NCBI RefSeq assembly: GCF_051401765.1
Contig: NW_027480423.1
Location: forward strand, 18,910,001 to 18,974,000
DNA length: 64,000 bases
Reading direction: 5' to 3'
Source of the DNA: Calliopsis andreniformis
Taxonomy: Eukaryota; Arthropoda; Insecta; Hymenoptera; Andrenidae
Shown here: in pieces, positions 13,810-27,151 of the stretch
Layout of the letters: each line of letters opens with the position of its first letter
Position numbering within the stretch: position 1 is the first letter of the stretch
The notes under the pieces: generated by a model
The model's database searches: none
What the model was told of the DNA's origin: nothing
What the model saw: the letters and a program-made list of their open reading frames with translations, nothing else
Translations under genes and position numbers: made by a program

Positions 13810-16800
13810 GGCACCAACTATTCGATCTGGTGGACCAACGCCCTAGAGTGACGCCTAGGTTGCACGGAACGTAGAAATGACCATTACATTCGCACTGTTT
13901 GCAATTATTCCTGTTATACGGTGGAAAAACTGTTGTATTTTTATTGTATTTTATGCTTCGGGTGTTGACTTCTAAGCCCCTAACTATTCGATATGGTGGA
14001 GCCACATCCTAGGGTGAAGCCTAGGTTGCCCGGAACGTAGAAATGACCATCACTTTCAAACTGGTTACAATTATTCCTGTCATACGATGGAAAAACTGTT
14101 GTATTTTTATTGCATTTTATGCTTCGGGGGTTGACTTCTAAGGCCCTAACTATTCAATCTGTTGGAGCAACGCCCTAAGGTGAAGCCTAGGTTGCCCGGA
14201 AAGTAGAGATGTCCTTAACTTTCATACTGGTTGCAATTATTCGTTTTATACGATGGAAAAACTGTTGAATTTATATTGTATTTTACGCTTCTGGCGTTCA
14301 CTTCTTAGGCCTTAACTATTCGATCTGGTGGAACAACGCACTAGGGTGAAGCCTAGGTTTCCCGGAACGTAGAAATGGCCATAACTTTCACACTGGTAGC
14401 AATTATTCGATTTATAGAATGGAAATACTGTTCTATTTATTTTGTGCTTTATGTTTCGCGCGTTGACTTCTAAGGCCCTAACTATTCGATCGAGTCGAGC
14501 AACGCCCTAGGGTGAAGCCTAGGTTGCCTGGAAAGTAGAAATGTCCATAACTTTCATACTGGTTGCAATTATTCGTTTTATACGATGGAAGAACTGTTGT
14601 ATTTATACTGTATTTTATGCTTCTGACGTTGACTTCTAAGGCACTAACTATTCGATCTGGTGGAGCTACGCCCGAGAGTGAAGCCTAGGTTGCCCGGAAC
14701 GTAGAAATGACCATAACTTTCGCACTGGTTGCAATTATTCGTTTTATACGATGGAAAAACTGTTGTATTTATATTGTATTTTATGCTTCTGGCGTTCACT
14801 TCTTAGGTCCTAACTATTCGATCGGGTGGAACAACGCCCTAGGGTGAAGCCTAGGTTGCCCGGAAAGTAGAAATGACCATAACTTTCAAACTGGTTGCAA
14901 TTATTCCTGTTATACGATGGAAGAACTGTTGTATTTATATTGTATTTTATGCTTCTGGCGTTGACTTCTAAGGCACTAAGTATTCGATATGGTGGAGCAA
15001 CTCCCTAGAGTGAAGCCTAGGGTGCCCGGAACGTAGAAATGACCATCACTTTCAAACTGGTTGTAAGTACTCCTGTTATATGATGGAAAAACAGTTGTAT
15101 TTTTATTGCATTTTATACTTCGGGCGTTGACTTCTAAGGCACTAACTATTCAATCTGTTGGAGCAACGCCCTAGGGTGAATCCTAGGTTGCCCGGAAAGT
15201 AGAAATGACCATAACTTTCATACTGGTTGCAATTATCCGGTTTACACGATGGAAAAACTGTTGTACTTATATTGTATTTTATGCTTGTGGCGTTGAATTC
15301 TAAGGCACTAACTATTCGATCTGGTGGAGCAACGCCCTAGAGTGAAGCCTAGGGTGCCCGGAACGTAGAAATGACCATCACTTTCAAACTGGTTGCAACT
15401 ATCCCTGTTATATGATGGAAAAACTGTTGCATTTTTATTGCATTTTATGCTTCGGGCGCTGACTTCCAAGGCCCTAACTGTCCAATCTTTTGGAGCAACG
15501 CCCTAGGGTGAAGCCTAGGTTGCCCGGAAAGTAGAAATGACCATAACTTTCATACTCGTTGCAATTATACGTTTTATACGATGGAAAAGCTGTTGTATTT
15601 ATATTGTATTTTATGCTTCTTGCGCTCACTTCTTAGGCCCTAACTGTTCGATATGGTGGAACATCGCCCTAGGGTGAAGCCTAGGTTGCCCGGAAAGTAG
15701 AAATGTCCATAACTTTCACACTGGTTGCAATTATTCGTTTTATACGATGGAAAAACTGTTGTATTTATATTGTATTTTATGCTTCTGGCGTTCACTTCTT
15801 AGGCCCTAACTATTCGATCGGGTGGAACAACGCCCTAGGGTGAAGCCTAGGTTGCCCGGAAAGTAGAAATGACCTTAACTTTCAAACTGGATGCAATTAT
15901 TCCTGTTATACGATGGAAAAGCTGTTGCATTTATATTGTATTTTATGCTTCTGGCGTTGACTTCTTAGGCCCTAACTATTCGATCTGGTGGAGCAACGCC
16001 AGAGAGTGAAGCCTTGGTTTCCCGGAACGGAGAAATGACCATCACTTTCATACTGGTTGCAATTATACGTTTTATACGATGGAGAAACTGTTGTACTTAT
16101 ATTGTATTTTATGCTTGTGGCGTTGAATTCTAAGGCACTAACTATTCGATCTGGTGGAGCAACGCAATAGAGTGATGCCTAGGTTGCCCGGAACGTAGAA
16201 TTGGCCCTCAATTTCAAACTAGTTGCAATTATACCTGTTATATGATGGAAACACTGCTGTATTTTTTTTGCATTTTATGGATCGCGCGTTGACTTCTAAG
16301 GTCCTAACTATTCAATCTGTTGGAGCAACGCCCTAGGGTGAAGCCTAGGATGCTCGGAAAGTAGAAATGACCTTAAGTTTCATACTGGGTGCAATTAATC
16401 GTTTTATACGATGGAAAAACTGTTGTATATATATTGTATTTTATGCTTCTGGCATAGACTTCTAAGGCACTATCTGTTCGATCTGGTGGAGCAACGCCCT
16501 AGAGCGAAGCCTAGGTTGCCCGGAACGTAGAATTGGCCATCACTTTCAAACTGGTTGCAATTATTCCTGTTATATGATGGAAACACTGTTGTATTTTTTT
16601 TGCATTTTATGGTTCGGACGTTGACTTCAAAGGTCCTAGCTATTCAATCTGTTGGAGCAACGCCCTAGGGTGAAGCCTAGGTTGCTCGGAAAGTAGAAAT
16701 GGCCATAAGTTTCATACTGGGTGCAATTATTCGTTTTATACGATGGAAAAACTGTTGTATTTATATTGTATTTTATGCTTGTGGCGTTGACTTCTTAGGC

Positions 16801-18125
16801 CGTAACTATTCGGTCTGGTGGAGCAACGCCCTGGACTGAAACCTAGGTTGCCCGGAACGTAGAATTGGCAATCACTTTCTAACTGGTTGCAATTACTCCT
16901 GTTATATGATGGAAAAACTGTTGTATTTTTATTGCATTTTATCCTTCGGGCATTGACTTCTAAGGCCCTAACTATTCAATCTGGTGGAACAACGGCCTAG
17001 GGTGAAGCCTAGGTTGCCCGGAACGTAGAAAAAACCATAACTTTTACACTGGCAGCAATTATTCGTTTTATACTATGGAAAAACTGTTCTATTTATACTG
17101 TATTTTATGCTTCTGGCGTTCCCTTCTTAGGTCCTAACTATTCGATCTGGTGGAACAACGGCCTAGGGTGAAGCCTAGGTTGCCCGGAACGTAGAAATAA
17201 CCATAACTTTTACACTGGTAGCAATTATTCGTTTTATACGATGGAAAAACTGTTGTATCTATTATGTATTTTATGCTTCTGGCGTTGACTTCTAAGGCCC
17301 TAACTATTCAATCCGTTGGAGCAACGCCCTAGGGAGAAGCCTAGGTTGCTCGGAATGTAGAAATGGCCATAAGTTTCATACTGGTTGCATTTATTCGTTT
17401 TATACGATGGAAAAACTGTTGTATTTATATTGTATTTTATGCTTCTGGCGTTGACTTCTAAGGCACTAACTATTCGATCTGGTGGAGCAACGCCCTGGAG
17501 TGAAACCTAGGTTGCCCTGAACGTAGAATTGGCCATCACTTTCAAACTGGTTGCAATTATTCCTGATATATGATGTAAACACTGTTGTATTTTTTTTGCA
17601 TTTTATGGTTCGGGCGTTGACTTCTAAGGCCCTAACTATACAATCTGTTGGAGCAACGCCCTAGGGTGAAGCCTAAGTTGCTCGGAAAGTAGAAATATCC
17701 ACAAGTTTCATACTGGTTGCAATTATTCGTTTTATACGATGGAAAAACTGTTGTATTTATATTGTATTTTATGCTTCTGGCGTTGACTTCTAAGGCACTA
17801 ACTATTCGATCTGGTGGAGCAACGCAATAGAGTGATGCCTAGGTTGCCCGGAACGTAGAATTGGCCATCAATTTCAAACTGGTTGCAATTATACCTGTTA
17901 TATGATGGAAGCACTGCTGTATTTTTTTTGCATTTTATGGATCGGGCGTTGACTTCTAAGGCCCTAACTATTCAATCCGTTGGAGCAACGCCCTACGGTG
18001 AAGCCTAGGTTGCTCGGAAAGTAGAAATGACCATATGTTTCATACTGGTTGCAATTATTCGTTTTATACGATGGAAAAACTGTTGTATTTATATTGTATT
18101 TTATGCTTCTGGCGTTGACTTCTAA
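13810..18125 (+). repeat. Tandem 4,316-bp (26-monomer) block, copy 1
   Basis: From the GGACCAACGCCCTAGAGTG monomer near 13826, the sequence is repeated 4,316 bases downstream (26x166) with very few differences in the lines compared. Copy 1 runs directly into copy 2. It carries two monomers (about 16350-16681, with CCTAGGATGCTCGG and TTCTGGCATAGAC) that copy 2 lacks, and it lacks two monomers that copy 2 has near 21450-21782. The two 332-bp differences cancel, so copies 1 and 2 end up the same length. Confidence 0.85.
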
Positions 18126-21100
18126 GGCACTAACTATTCGATCTGGTGGACCAACGCCCTAGAGTGACGCCTAGGTTGCACGGAACGTAGAAATGACCAT
18201 TACATTCGCACTGTTTGCAATTATTCCTGTTATACGGTGGAAAAACTGTTGTATTTTTATTGTATTTTATGCTTCGGGTGTTGACTTCTAAGCCCCTAAC
18301 TATTCGATATGGTGGAGCCACATCCTAGGGTGAAGCCTAGGTTGCCCGGAACGTAGAAATGACCATCACTTTCAAACTGGTTACAATTATTCCTGTCATA
18401 CGATGGAAAAACTGTTGTATTTTTATTGCATTTTATGCTTCGGGGGTTGACTTCTAAGGCCCTAACTATTCAATCTGTTGGAGCAACGCCCTAAGGTGAA
18501 GCCTAGGTTGCCCGGAAAGTAGAGATGTCCTTAACTTTCATACTGGTTGCAATTATTCGTTTTATACGATGGAAAAACTGTTGAATTTATATTGTATTTT
18601 ACGCTTCTGGCGTTCACTTCTTAGGCCTTAACTATTCGATCTGGTGGAACAACGCACTAGGGTGAAGCCTAGGTTTCCCGGAACGTAGAAATGGCCATAA
18701 CTTTCACACTGGTAGCAATTATTCGATTTATAGAATGGAAATACTGTTCTATTTATTTTGTGCTTTATGTTTCGCGCGTTGACTTCTAAGGCCCTAACTA
18801 TTCGATCGAGTCGAGCAACGCCCTAGGGTGAAGCCTAGGTTGCCTGGAAAGTAGAAATGTCCATAACTTTCATACTGGTTGCAATTATTCGTTTTATACG
18901 ATGGAAGAACTGTTGTATTTATACTGTATTTTATGCTTCTGACGTTGACTTCTAAGGCACTAACTATTCGATCTGGTGGAGCTACGCCCGAGAGTGAAGC
19001 CTAGGTTGCCCGGAACGTAGAAATGACCATAACTTTCGCACTGGTTGCAATTATTCGTTTTATACGATGGAAAAACTGTTGTATTTATATTGTATTTTAT
19101 GCTTCTGGCGTTCACTTCTTAGGTCCTAACTATTCGATCGGGTGGAACAACGCCCTAGGGTGAAGCCTAGGTTGCCCGGAAAGTAGAAATGACCATAACT
19201 TTCAAACTGGTTGCAATTATTCCTGTTATACGATGGAAGAACTGTTGTATTTATATTGTATTTTATGCTTCTGGCGTTGACTTCTAAGGCACTAAGTATT
19301 CGATATGGTGGAGCAACTCCCTAGAGTGAAGCCTAGGGTGCCCGGAACGTAGAAATGACCATCACTTTCAAACTGGTTGTAAGTACTCCTGTTATATGAT
19401 GGAAAAACAGTTGTATTTTTATTGCATTTTATACTTCGGGCGTTGACTTCTAAGGCACTAACTATTCAATCTGTTGGAGCAACGCCCTAGGGTGAATCCT
19501 AGGTTGCCCGGAAAGTAGAAATGACCATAACTTTCATACTGGTTGCAATTATCCGGTTTACACGATGGAAAAACTGTTGTACTTATATTGTATTTTATGC
19601 TTGTGGCGTTGAATTCTAAGGCACTAACTATTCGATCTGGTGGAGCAACGCCCTAGAGTGAAGCCTAGGGTGCCCGGAACGTAGAAATGACCATCACTTT
19701 CAAACTGGTTGCAACTATCCCTGTTATATGATGGAAAAACTGTTGCATTTTTATTGCATTTTATGCTTCGGGCGCTGACTTCCAAGGCCCTAACTGTCCA
19801 ATCTTTTGGAGCAACGCCCTAGGGTGAAGCCTAGGTTGCCCGGAAAGTAGAAATGACCATAACTTTCATACTCGTTGCAATTATACGTTTTATACGATGG
19901 AAAAGCTGTTGTATTTATATTGTATTTTATGCTTCTTGCGCTCACTTCTTAGGCCCTAACTGTTCGATATGGTGGAACATCGCCCTAGGGTGAAGCCTAG
20001 GTTGCCCGGAAAGTAGAAATGTCCATAACTTTCACACTGGTTGCAATTATTCGTTTTATACGATGGAAAAACTGTTGTATTTATATTGTATTTTATGCTT
20101 CTGGCGTTCACTTCTTAGGCCCTAACTATTCGATCGGGTGGAACAACGCCCTAGGGTGAAGCCTAGGTTGCCCGGAAAGTAGAAATGACCTTAACTTTCA
20201 AACTGGATGCAATTATTCCTGTTATACGATGGAAAAGCTGTTGCATTTATATTGTATTTTATGCTTCTGGCGTTGACTTCTTAGGCCCTAACTATTCGAT
20301 CTGGTGGAGCAACGCCAGAGAGTGAAGCCTTGGTTTCCCGGAACGGAGAAATGACCATCACTTTCATACTGGTTGCAATTATACGTTTTATACGATGGAG
20401 AAACTGTTGTACTTATATTGTATTTTATGCTTGTGGCGTTGAATTCTAAGGCACTAACTATTCGATCTGGTGGAGCAACGCAATAGAGTGATGCCTAGGT
20501 TGCCCGGAACGTAGAATTGGCCCTCAATTTCAAACTAGTTGCAATTATACCTGTTATATGATGGAAACACTGCTGTATTTTTTTTGCATTTTATGGATCG
20601 CGCGTTGACTTCTAAGGTCCTAACTATTCAATCTGTTGGAGCAACGCCCTAGGGTGAAGCCTAGGTTGCTCGGAAAGTAGAAATGGCCATAAGTTTCATA
20701 CTGGGTGCAATTATTCGTTTTATACGATGGAAAAACTGTTGTATTTATATTGTATTTTATGCTTGTGGCGTTGACTTCTTAGGCCGTAACTATTCGGTCT
20801 GGTGGAGCAACGCCCTGGACTGAAACCTAGGTTGCCCGGAACGTAGAATTGGCAATCACTTTCTAACTGGTTGCAATTACTCCTGTTATATGATGGAAAA
20901 ACTGTTGTATTTTTATTGCATTTTATCCTTCGGGCATTGACTTCTAAGGCCCTAACTATTCAATCTGGTGGAACAACGGCCTAGGGTGAAGCCTAGTTTG
21001 CCCGGAACGTAGAAAAAACCATAACTTTTACACTGGCAGCAATTATTCGTTTTATACTATGGAAAAACTGTTCTATTTATACTGTATTTTATGCTTCTGG

Positions 21101-22441
21101 CGTTCCCTTCTTAGGTCCTAACTATTCGATCTGGTGGAACAACGGCCTAGGGTGAAGCCTAGGTTGCCCGGAACGTAGAAATAACCATAACTTTTACACT
21201 GGTAGCAATTATTCGTTTTATACGATGGAAAAACTGTTGTATCTATTATGTATTTTATGCTTCTGGCGTTGACTTCTAAGGCCCTAACTATTCAATCCGT
21301 TGGAGCAACGCCCTAGGGAGAAGCCTAGGTTGCTCGGAATGTAGAAATGTCCATAAGTTTCATACTGGTTGCATTTATTCGTTTTATACGATGGAAAAAC
21401 TGTTGTATTTATATTGTATTTTATGCTTCTGGCGTTGACTTCTAAGGCACTAACTATTCGATCTGGTGGAGCAACGCCCTAGAGTGAAGCCTGGGTTGGC
21501 CGGAACGTAGAATTGGCCATGACTTTCAAACTGGTTGCAATTATTCCTGATATATGATGGAAACACTGTTGTATTTTTTTTGCATTTTATGGTTCGGGCG
21601 TTGACTTCTAAGGCCCTAACTGTTCAATCTGTTGGAGCAACGCCCTAGGGTGAAGCCTAGGTTGCTCGGAAAGTAGAAATGTCCATAAGTTTCAAACTGT
21701 TTGCAATTATTCGTTTTATACGATGGAAAAGCTGTTGTATTTATATTGTACTTTATGCTTCTGGCGTTGACCTCTAAGGCACTAACTATTCGGTCTGGTG
21801 GAGCAACGCCCTGGAGTGAAACCTAGGTTGCCCTGAACGTAGAATTGGCCATCACTTTCAAACTGGTTGCAATTATTCCTGATATATGATGTAAACACTG
21901 TTGTATTTTTTTTGCATTTTATGGTTCGGGCGTTGACTTCTAAGGCCCTAACTATACAATCTGTTGGAGCAACGCCCTAGGGTGAAGCCTAAGTTGCTCG
22001 GAAAGTAGAAATATCCACAAGTTTCATACTGGTTGCAATTATTCGTTTTATACGATGGAAAAACTGTTGTATTTATATTGTATTTTATGCTTCTGGCGTT
22101 GACTTCTAAGGCACTAACTATTCGATCTGGTGGAGCAACGCAATAGAGTGATGCCTAGGTTGCCCGGAACGTAGAATTGGCCATCAATTTCAAACTGGTT
22201 GCAATTATACCTGTTATATGATGGAAGCACTGCTGTATTTTTTTTGCATTTTATGGATCGGGCGTTGACTTCTAAGGCCCTAACTATTCAATCCGTTGGA
22301 GCAACGCCCTACGGTGAAGCCTAGGTTGCTCGGAAAGTAGAAATGACCATATGTTTCATACTGGTTGCAATTATTCGTTTTATACGATGGAAAAACTGTT
22401 GTATTTATATTGTATTTTATGCTTCTGGCGTTGACTTCTAA
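18126..22441 (+). repeat. Tandem 4,316-bp block, copy 2
   Basis: Copy 2 of the 26-monomer block starts at the GGACCAACGCC monomer near 18142 and ends near 22441, where the sequence departs from the start of a third copy (GGAGCAACGCCCTAGAGCG instead). The offset to copy 1 is 4,316 bases, drops to 3,984 (24 monomers) between about 20665 and 21450, then returns to 4,316. Its second part (from about 20280) is also the start of the large segment copied at 32.2-42.6 kb. Confidence 0.85.
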
Positions 22442-23960
22442 GGCACTATCTATTCGATCTGGTGGAGCAACGCCCTAGAGCGAAGCCTAGGTTGCCCGGA
22501 ACGTAGAATTGGCCATCACTTTCAAACTGGTTGCAATTATTCCTGATATATGATGTAAACACTGTTGTATTTTTTTTGCATTTTATGGTTCGGGCGTTGA
22601 CTTCTAAGGCCCTAACTGTTCAATCTGTTGGAGCAACGCCCTAGGGTGAAGCCTAGGTTGCTCGGAAAGTAGAAATGTCCATAAGTTTCAAACTGTTTGC
22701 AATTATTCGTTTTATACGATGGAAAAGCTGTTGTATTTATATTGTACTTTATGCTTCTGGCGTTGACCTCTAAGGCACTAACTATTCGGTCTGGTGGAGC
22801 AACGCCCTGGAGTGAAACCTAGGTTGCCCTGAACGTAGAATTGGCCATCACTTTCAAACTGGTTGCAATTATTCCTGTTATATGATGGATACACTGTTGT
22901 ATTTTTATTGCATTTTATGCTTCGGGCGTTGACTTTTAAGGCCCTAACTATTCAATCTGTTGGACCAACGCCCTAGGGTGAAGCCTAGCTTGCTCGGAAA
23001 GTAGAAATGACCATAAGTTTCATACTGGTTGCAATTATTCGTTTTATACGATGGAAAAGCTGTTGTATTTATATTGTATTTTATGCTTGTGGCGTTGACT
23101 TCTTAGGCCGGAACTATTCGGTCTGGTGGAGCAACGCCCTGGAGTGAAACCTAGGTTGCCCGGAACGTAGAATTGGCAATCACTTTCAAACTGGTTGCAA
23201 TTATTCCAGATATATGATGGAAACACTGTTGTATTTTTTTTGCATTTTATGGTTCGGGCGTTGACTTCTAAGGCCCTAACTATTCAATCTGTTGGAGCAA
23301 CGCCCTAGGGTGAAGCCTAGGTTGCTCGGAAAGTAGAAATGACCATAAGTTACATACTGGTTGCAATTATTCGTTTTATACAATGGAAAAACTGTTGTAT
23401 TTATATTGTATTTTATGCTTCTGGCGGTGACTTCTAAGGCACTATCTATTCGATCTGGTGGAGCAACGCCCTAGAGCGAAGCCTAGGTTGCCCGGAACGT
23501 AGGATTGGCCATCAATTTCAAACTGGTTGCAATTATTCCTGTTATATGATGGATACACTGTTGTATTTTTATTGCATTTTATGCTTCGGGCGTTGACTTC
23601 TAAGGCCCTAACTATTCAATCTGTTGGACCAACGCCCTAGGGTGAAGCCTAGCTTGCTCGGAAAGTAGAAATGACCATAAGTTTCATACTGGTTGCAATT
23701 ATTCGTTTTATACGATGGAAAAGCTCTTGTATTTATATCGCATTTTATGCTTCTGGCGTTGACTTCTAAGGCACTAACTATTCGATCTGGTGGAGCAACG
23801 CAATAGAGTTATGCCTAGGTTGCCCGGAACGTAGAATTGGCCATCAATTTCAAACTGGTTGCAATTATACCTGTTATATGAAGGAAACACTGCTGTATTT
23901 TTTTTGCATTTTATAGATCGCGCGTTGACTTCTAAGGTCCTAACTATTCAATCTGTTGGA
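20629..23960 (+). repeat. Dimeric (332-bp) higher-order repeat, A-B alternation
   Basis: CAATC(T/C)GTTGG or a close variant starts at 20629, 20961, 21293, 21625, 21957, 22289, 22621, 22953, 23285, 23617 and 23949. That is eleven sites with ten intervals of exactly 332 bases. The monomer before each site (type A) has CTTTCAAACTGG or a near match, usually TATATGATGG, and often an eight-T run before GCATTTTATGG. The alternate monomer (type B) has TTCGTTTTATACGATGG and GGCACTAACTATTCG. The dimer also continues in the copy near 32.6-36.2 kb. It accounts for the 332-bp indels between larger copies. Confidence 0.9.
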
Positions 23961-26900
23961 GCAACGACCTAGAGTGAAACCAAGGATGCTCGGAAAGTAG
24001 AAATGACCTTGAGTTTCATACTGGGTGCAGTTAATCGTTTTATACGATGGAAAAACTGTTGTATATATATTGTATTTTATGCTTCGGGCGTTGACGCCTA
24101 AGGCCCTAACTGTTTGATCTGGTGGACCATCGCCGTAGAGTGAAGCCTAGGTTGCCCGGAACGTAGAAATGACCATAACTTTCACACTGGTTGCTATTAT
24201 TCGTTTTATACGATGGAAAAACTGTTATATTTATATTGTATTTAAGCTTCTGGCGTTGACTTCTAAGGCCCTAACTACTCGATCTGGTGGAGCAACGCCC
24301 TAGAGTGCAGCCTAGGTTGCCCGGAACGTAGAAATGACCATAACTTTCACACTGGTTGCTATTATTCGTTTTATACGATGGAAAAACTGTTATATTTATA
24401 TTGCATTTTATGCTTCTGGCGTTGACTTCTTAGGCCCTAACTATACGATCTGGTGGAACAACGCCCTAGAGTGAAGCCTAGGTTGCCTGGAACGTAGAAA
24501 TGACCATCACTTTCAAACTGGTTGCAATTATTCGTTTTATACGATGGAAAAGCTGTTGTGATTATATCGCATTTTATGCCTCTGGCGTTGACTTCTTAGG
24601 CCGTAACTATTCGGTCTGGTGGAGCAACGCACTAGGGTGAAGCCTAGGTTGCCCGGAACGTAGAAATGACCATTACTTTCACACTGGTTGCAATTATTCG
24701 TGTTATACGATGGAAAAACTGTTGCATCTTTATCGTATTTTATGCTTCTGGCGTTGACTTCTTAAGCCGTAACTATTCGATCTGGAGTAGCAACGCCCTG
24801 GAGTGAAACCCAGGTTGCCCGGAACGTAGAAATGACCATAACTTTTACACTGGTAGCAATTATTCGTTTTATGCAATGGAAAAACCGTTCTATTTATTTT
24901 GTGTTTTATGCTTCGGGCGTTGACTTCTAAGGCCCTAACTGTATGATCTGGTGGAACAACGCCCTAGAGTGATGCCTAGGTTGCCCGGAACTTAGAAATG
25001 ACCATAACTTTCACACTGGTTGCTATTATTCGTTTTATACGATGGAAAGCTGTTGTATTTATATCGTATTTTATGCTTCTGGCGTTGACTTCTTAGGCCG
25101 TAACTATTCGTTCTGGTGGAGCAACGCCCTAGGGTGAAGCCTAGGCTGCCCGGAACGTAGAATGGGCCATCACTTTCAAACTGGTTGCAATTATTCCTGT
25201 TATATGATGAAAACACTGTTGTATTTTTATTGCATTTTATGGTTCTGGCGTTCACTTCTTAGGCCCTAACTATTCAATCTGGTGGAACAACGGCCTAGGG
25301 TGAAGCCTAGGTTGCCCGGAACGTAGAAATGACCATCACTTTCAAACTGGTTGCAATTATTCCTGTTATATGATGGAAACACTGTTGTATTTTTATTGTA
25401 TTTTATGCTTCAGGCGTAGGCTTCTTAATCCGTAGCTATTCGATATGGTGGAGCACCGCCCTAGAGTGAAGCCTAGGTTGCTCGGAACGTAGAAATGACC
25501 ACTACTTTCACACTGTTTGCAGTTATTCCTTTTATACGATGGAAAATGCGTTGTATTTATATCGTATTTTATGCTTCGGGCGTTGACTTCTTAGGCCCTG
25601 ACATTTCGATCTGGCGGAGCAACGCCCTAGAGTGAATCCTAGGCTGCTCGGAATGTAGAAATGACCATAACTTTCACACTGGTTGCAATTATTCGTGTTA
25701 TACGATGAAAAAACTGTTGTACTTATACTGTACTTTATCCTTCTGGCTTTGAATTCTAAGTCTCTAGCTAATCGATCTAGTGGAGCGACGCCCTAGGGTG
25801 AAGCCTAGATTGCTCGGAAAGTAGAAATGACCATAAGCTTCATACTGGTTGCAATTATTCGTTTTATACGATGGAAAAACTGTTGTATTTATATTGTATT
25901 TTATGCTTCTGGCGTTGACTTCTAAGGCCCTAGCTGTTCGATCTAGTGGAGCAACGCCCTAGAGTGACGCCCAGGGTGCTCGGAACGTAGAAATGACCAT
26001 CACTTTCACACGGGTTGCAATTATTCCTGTTATAGGGTGGAAAGACTGTTGTATTTTTATTGTATTTTATGGTTCGAGCGTTGACTTCTTAGGCCCTAAC
26101 TATTCAAACTGTTGGAGCAACGCCCTAGGGTGAAGCCTAGGTTGCTCGGAAAGTAGAAATGTCCATAAGTTTCATACTGCTTGCAATTATTCGTTTTATG
26201 CGATGGAAAAGCTGTTGTATTTATACTGTATTTTATGCTTCTGGCGTTGACTTCTAAGGCACTAACTATTCGATCTGGTGGAGCAACGCAATAGTGTGAA
26301 GCCTAGGTTGCCCGGAACGTAGAATTGGCCATCACTTTCAAACTGGTTGCAATTATTCCTGTTATATGATGGAAACACTGTTGTATTTTTATTGCATTTT
26401 ATGCGTCGGGCGTTGACTTCTAAGACCCTAACTATTCAATCTGTTGGAGCAACGCCCTAGGGTAAAGCCAAGATTGCGCGGAACGTAGAAATGACGATAA
26501 CTTTCATACTGGTTGCAATTATTCGTTTTATATGGTGGAAAAACTGTTGTATTTATATTGTATTTTATGCTTCTGGCGTTGACTTCTAAGGCCCTAACTA
26601 GTCGATCAGGTGGAACAACGCCCTACAGTGAGGCCTAGGTTGCTCGAAATGTAGAAATGACCATCACTTTCACACTGGTTGCAATTATTCGTTTTATACG
26701 ATGGAAAAACTGTTGCATCTTTATCGTATTTCATGCTTCTGGCGTTGACTTCGTTAGGCCGTAACTATCCGACCTGGTGGAGCAACGCCCTGGAGTGAAA
26801 CCGAGGTTGCCCGGAACGTAAAAATAACCACTACTATCACACTGGTTGCAAATTATTCCTTTTATACGATGGAAAAGCTGTTGCATTTATATCGTATTTT

Positions 26901-27151
26901 ATGCTTCTGGCGTTCACTTCTTAGGCCCTAACTATTCGATCTGGTGGAACAACGCCCTAGAGTGAAGACTAGGTTGCTCGGAATGTAGAAATGACCATAA
27001 CTTTCACACTGATTGCAATTATTCGTATTATACGATGGAAACACTGTTGCATCTTTATCGTATTTTATGCTTCTGGCGTTGACTTCTTAGGCCGTAACTA
27101 TTCGATCTGGTGGAACAACGCCCTAGAGTGAAGCCTAGGTTGCCTGGAACG

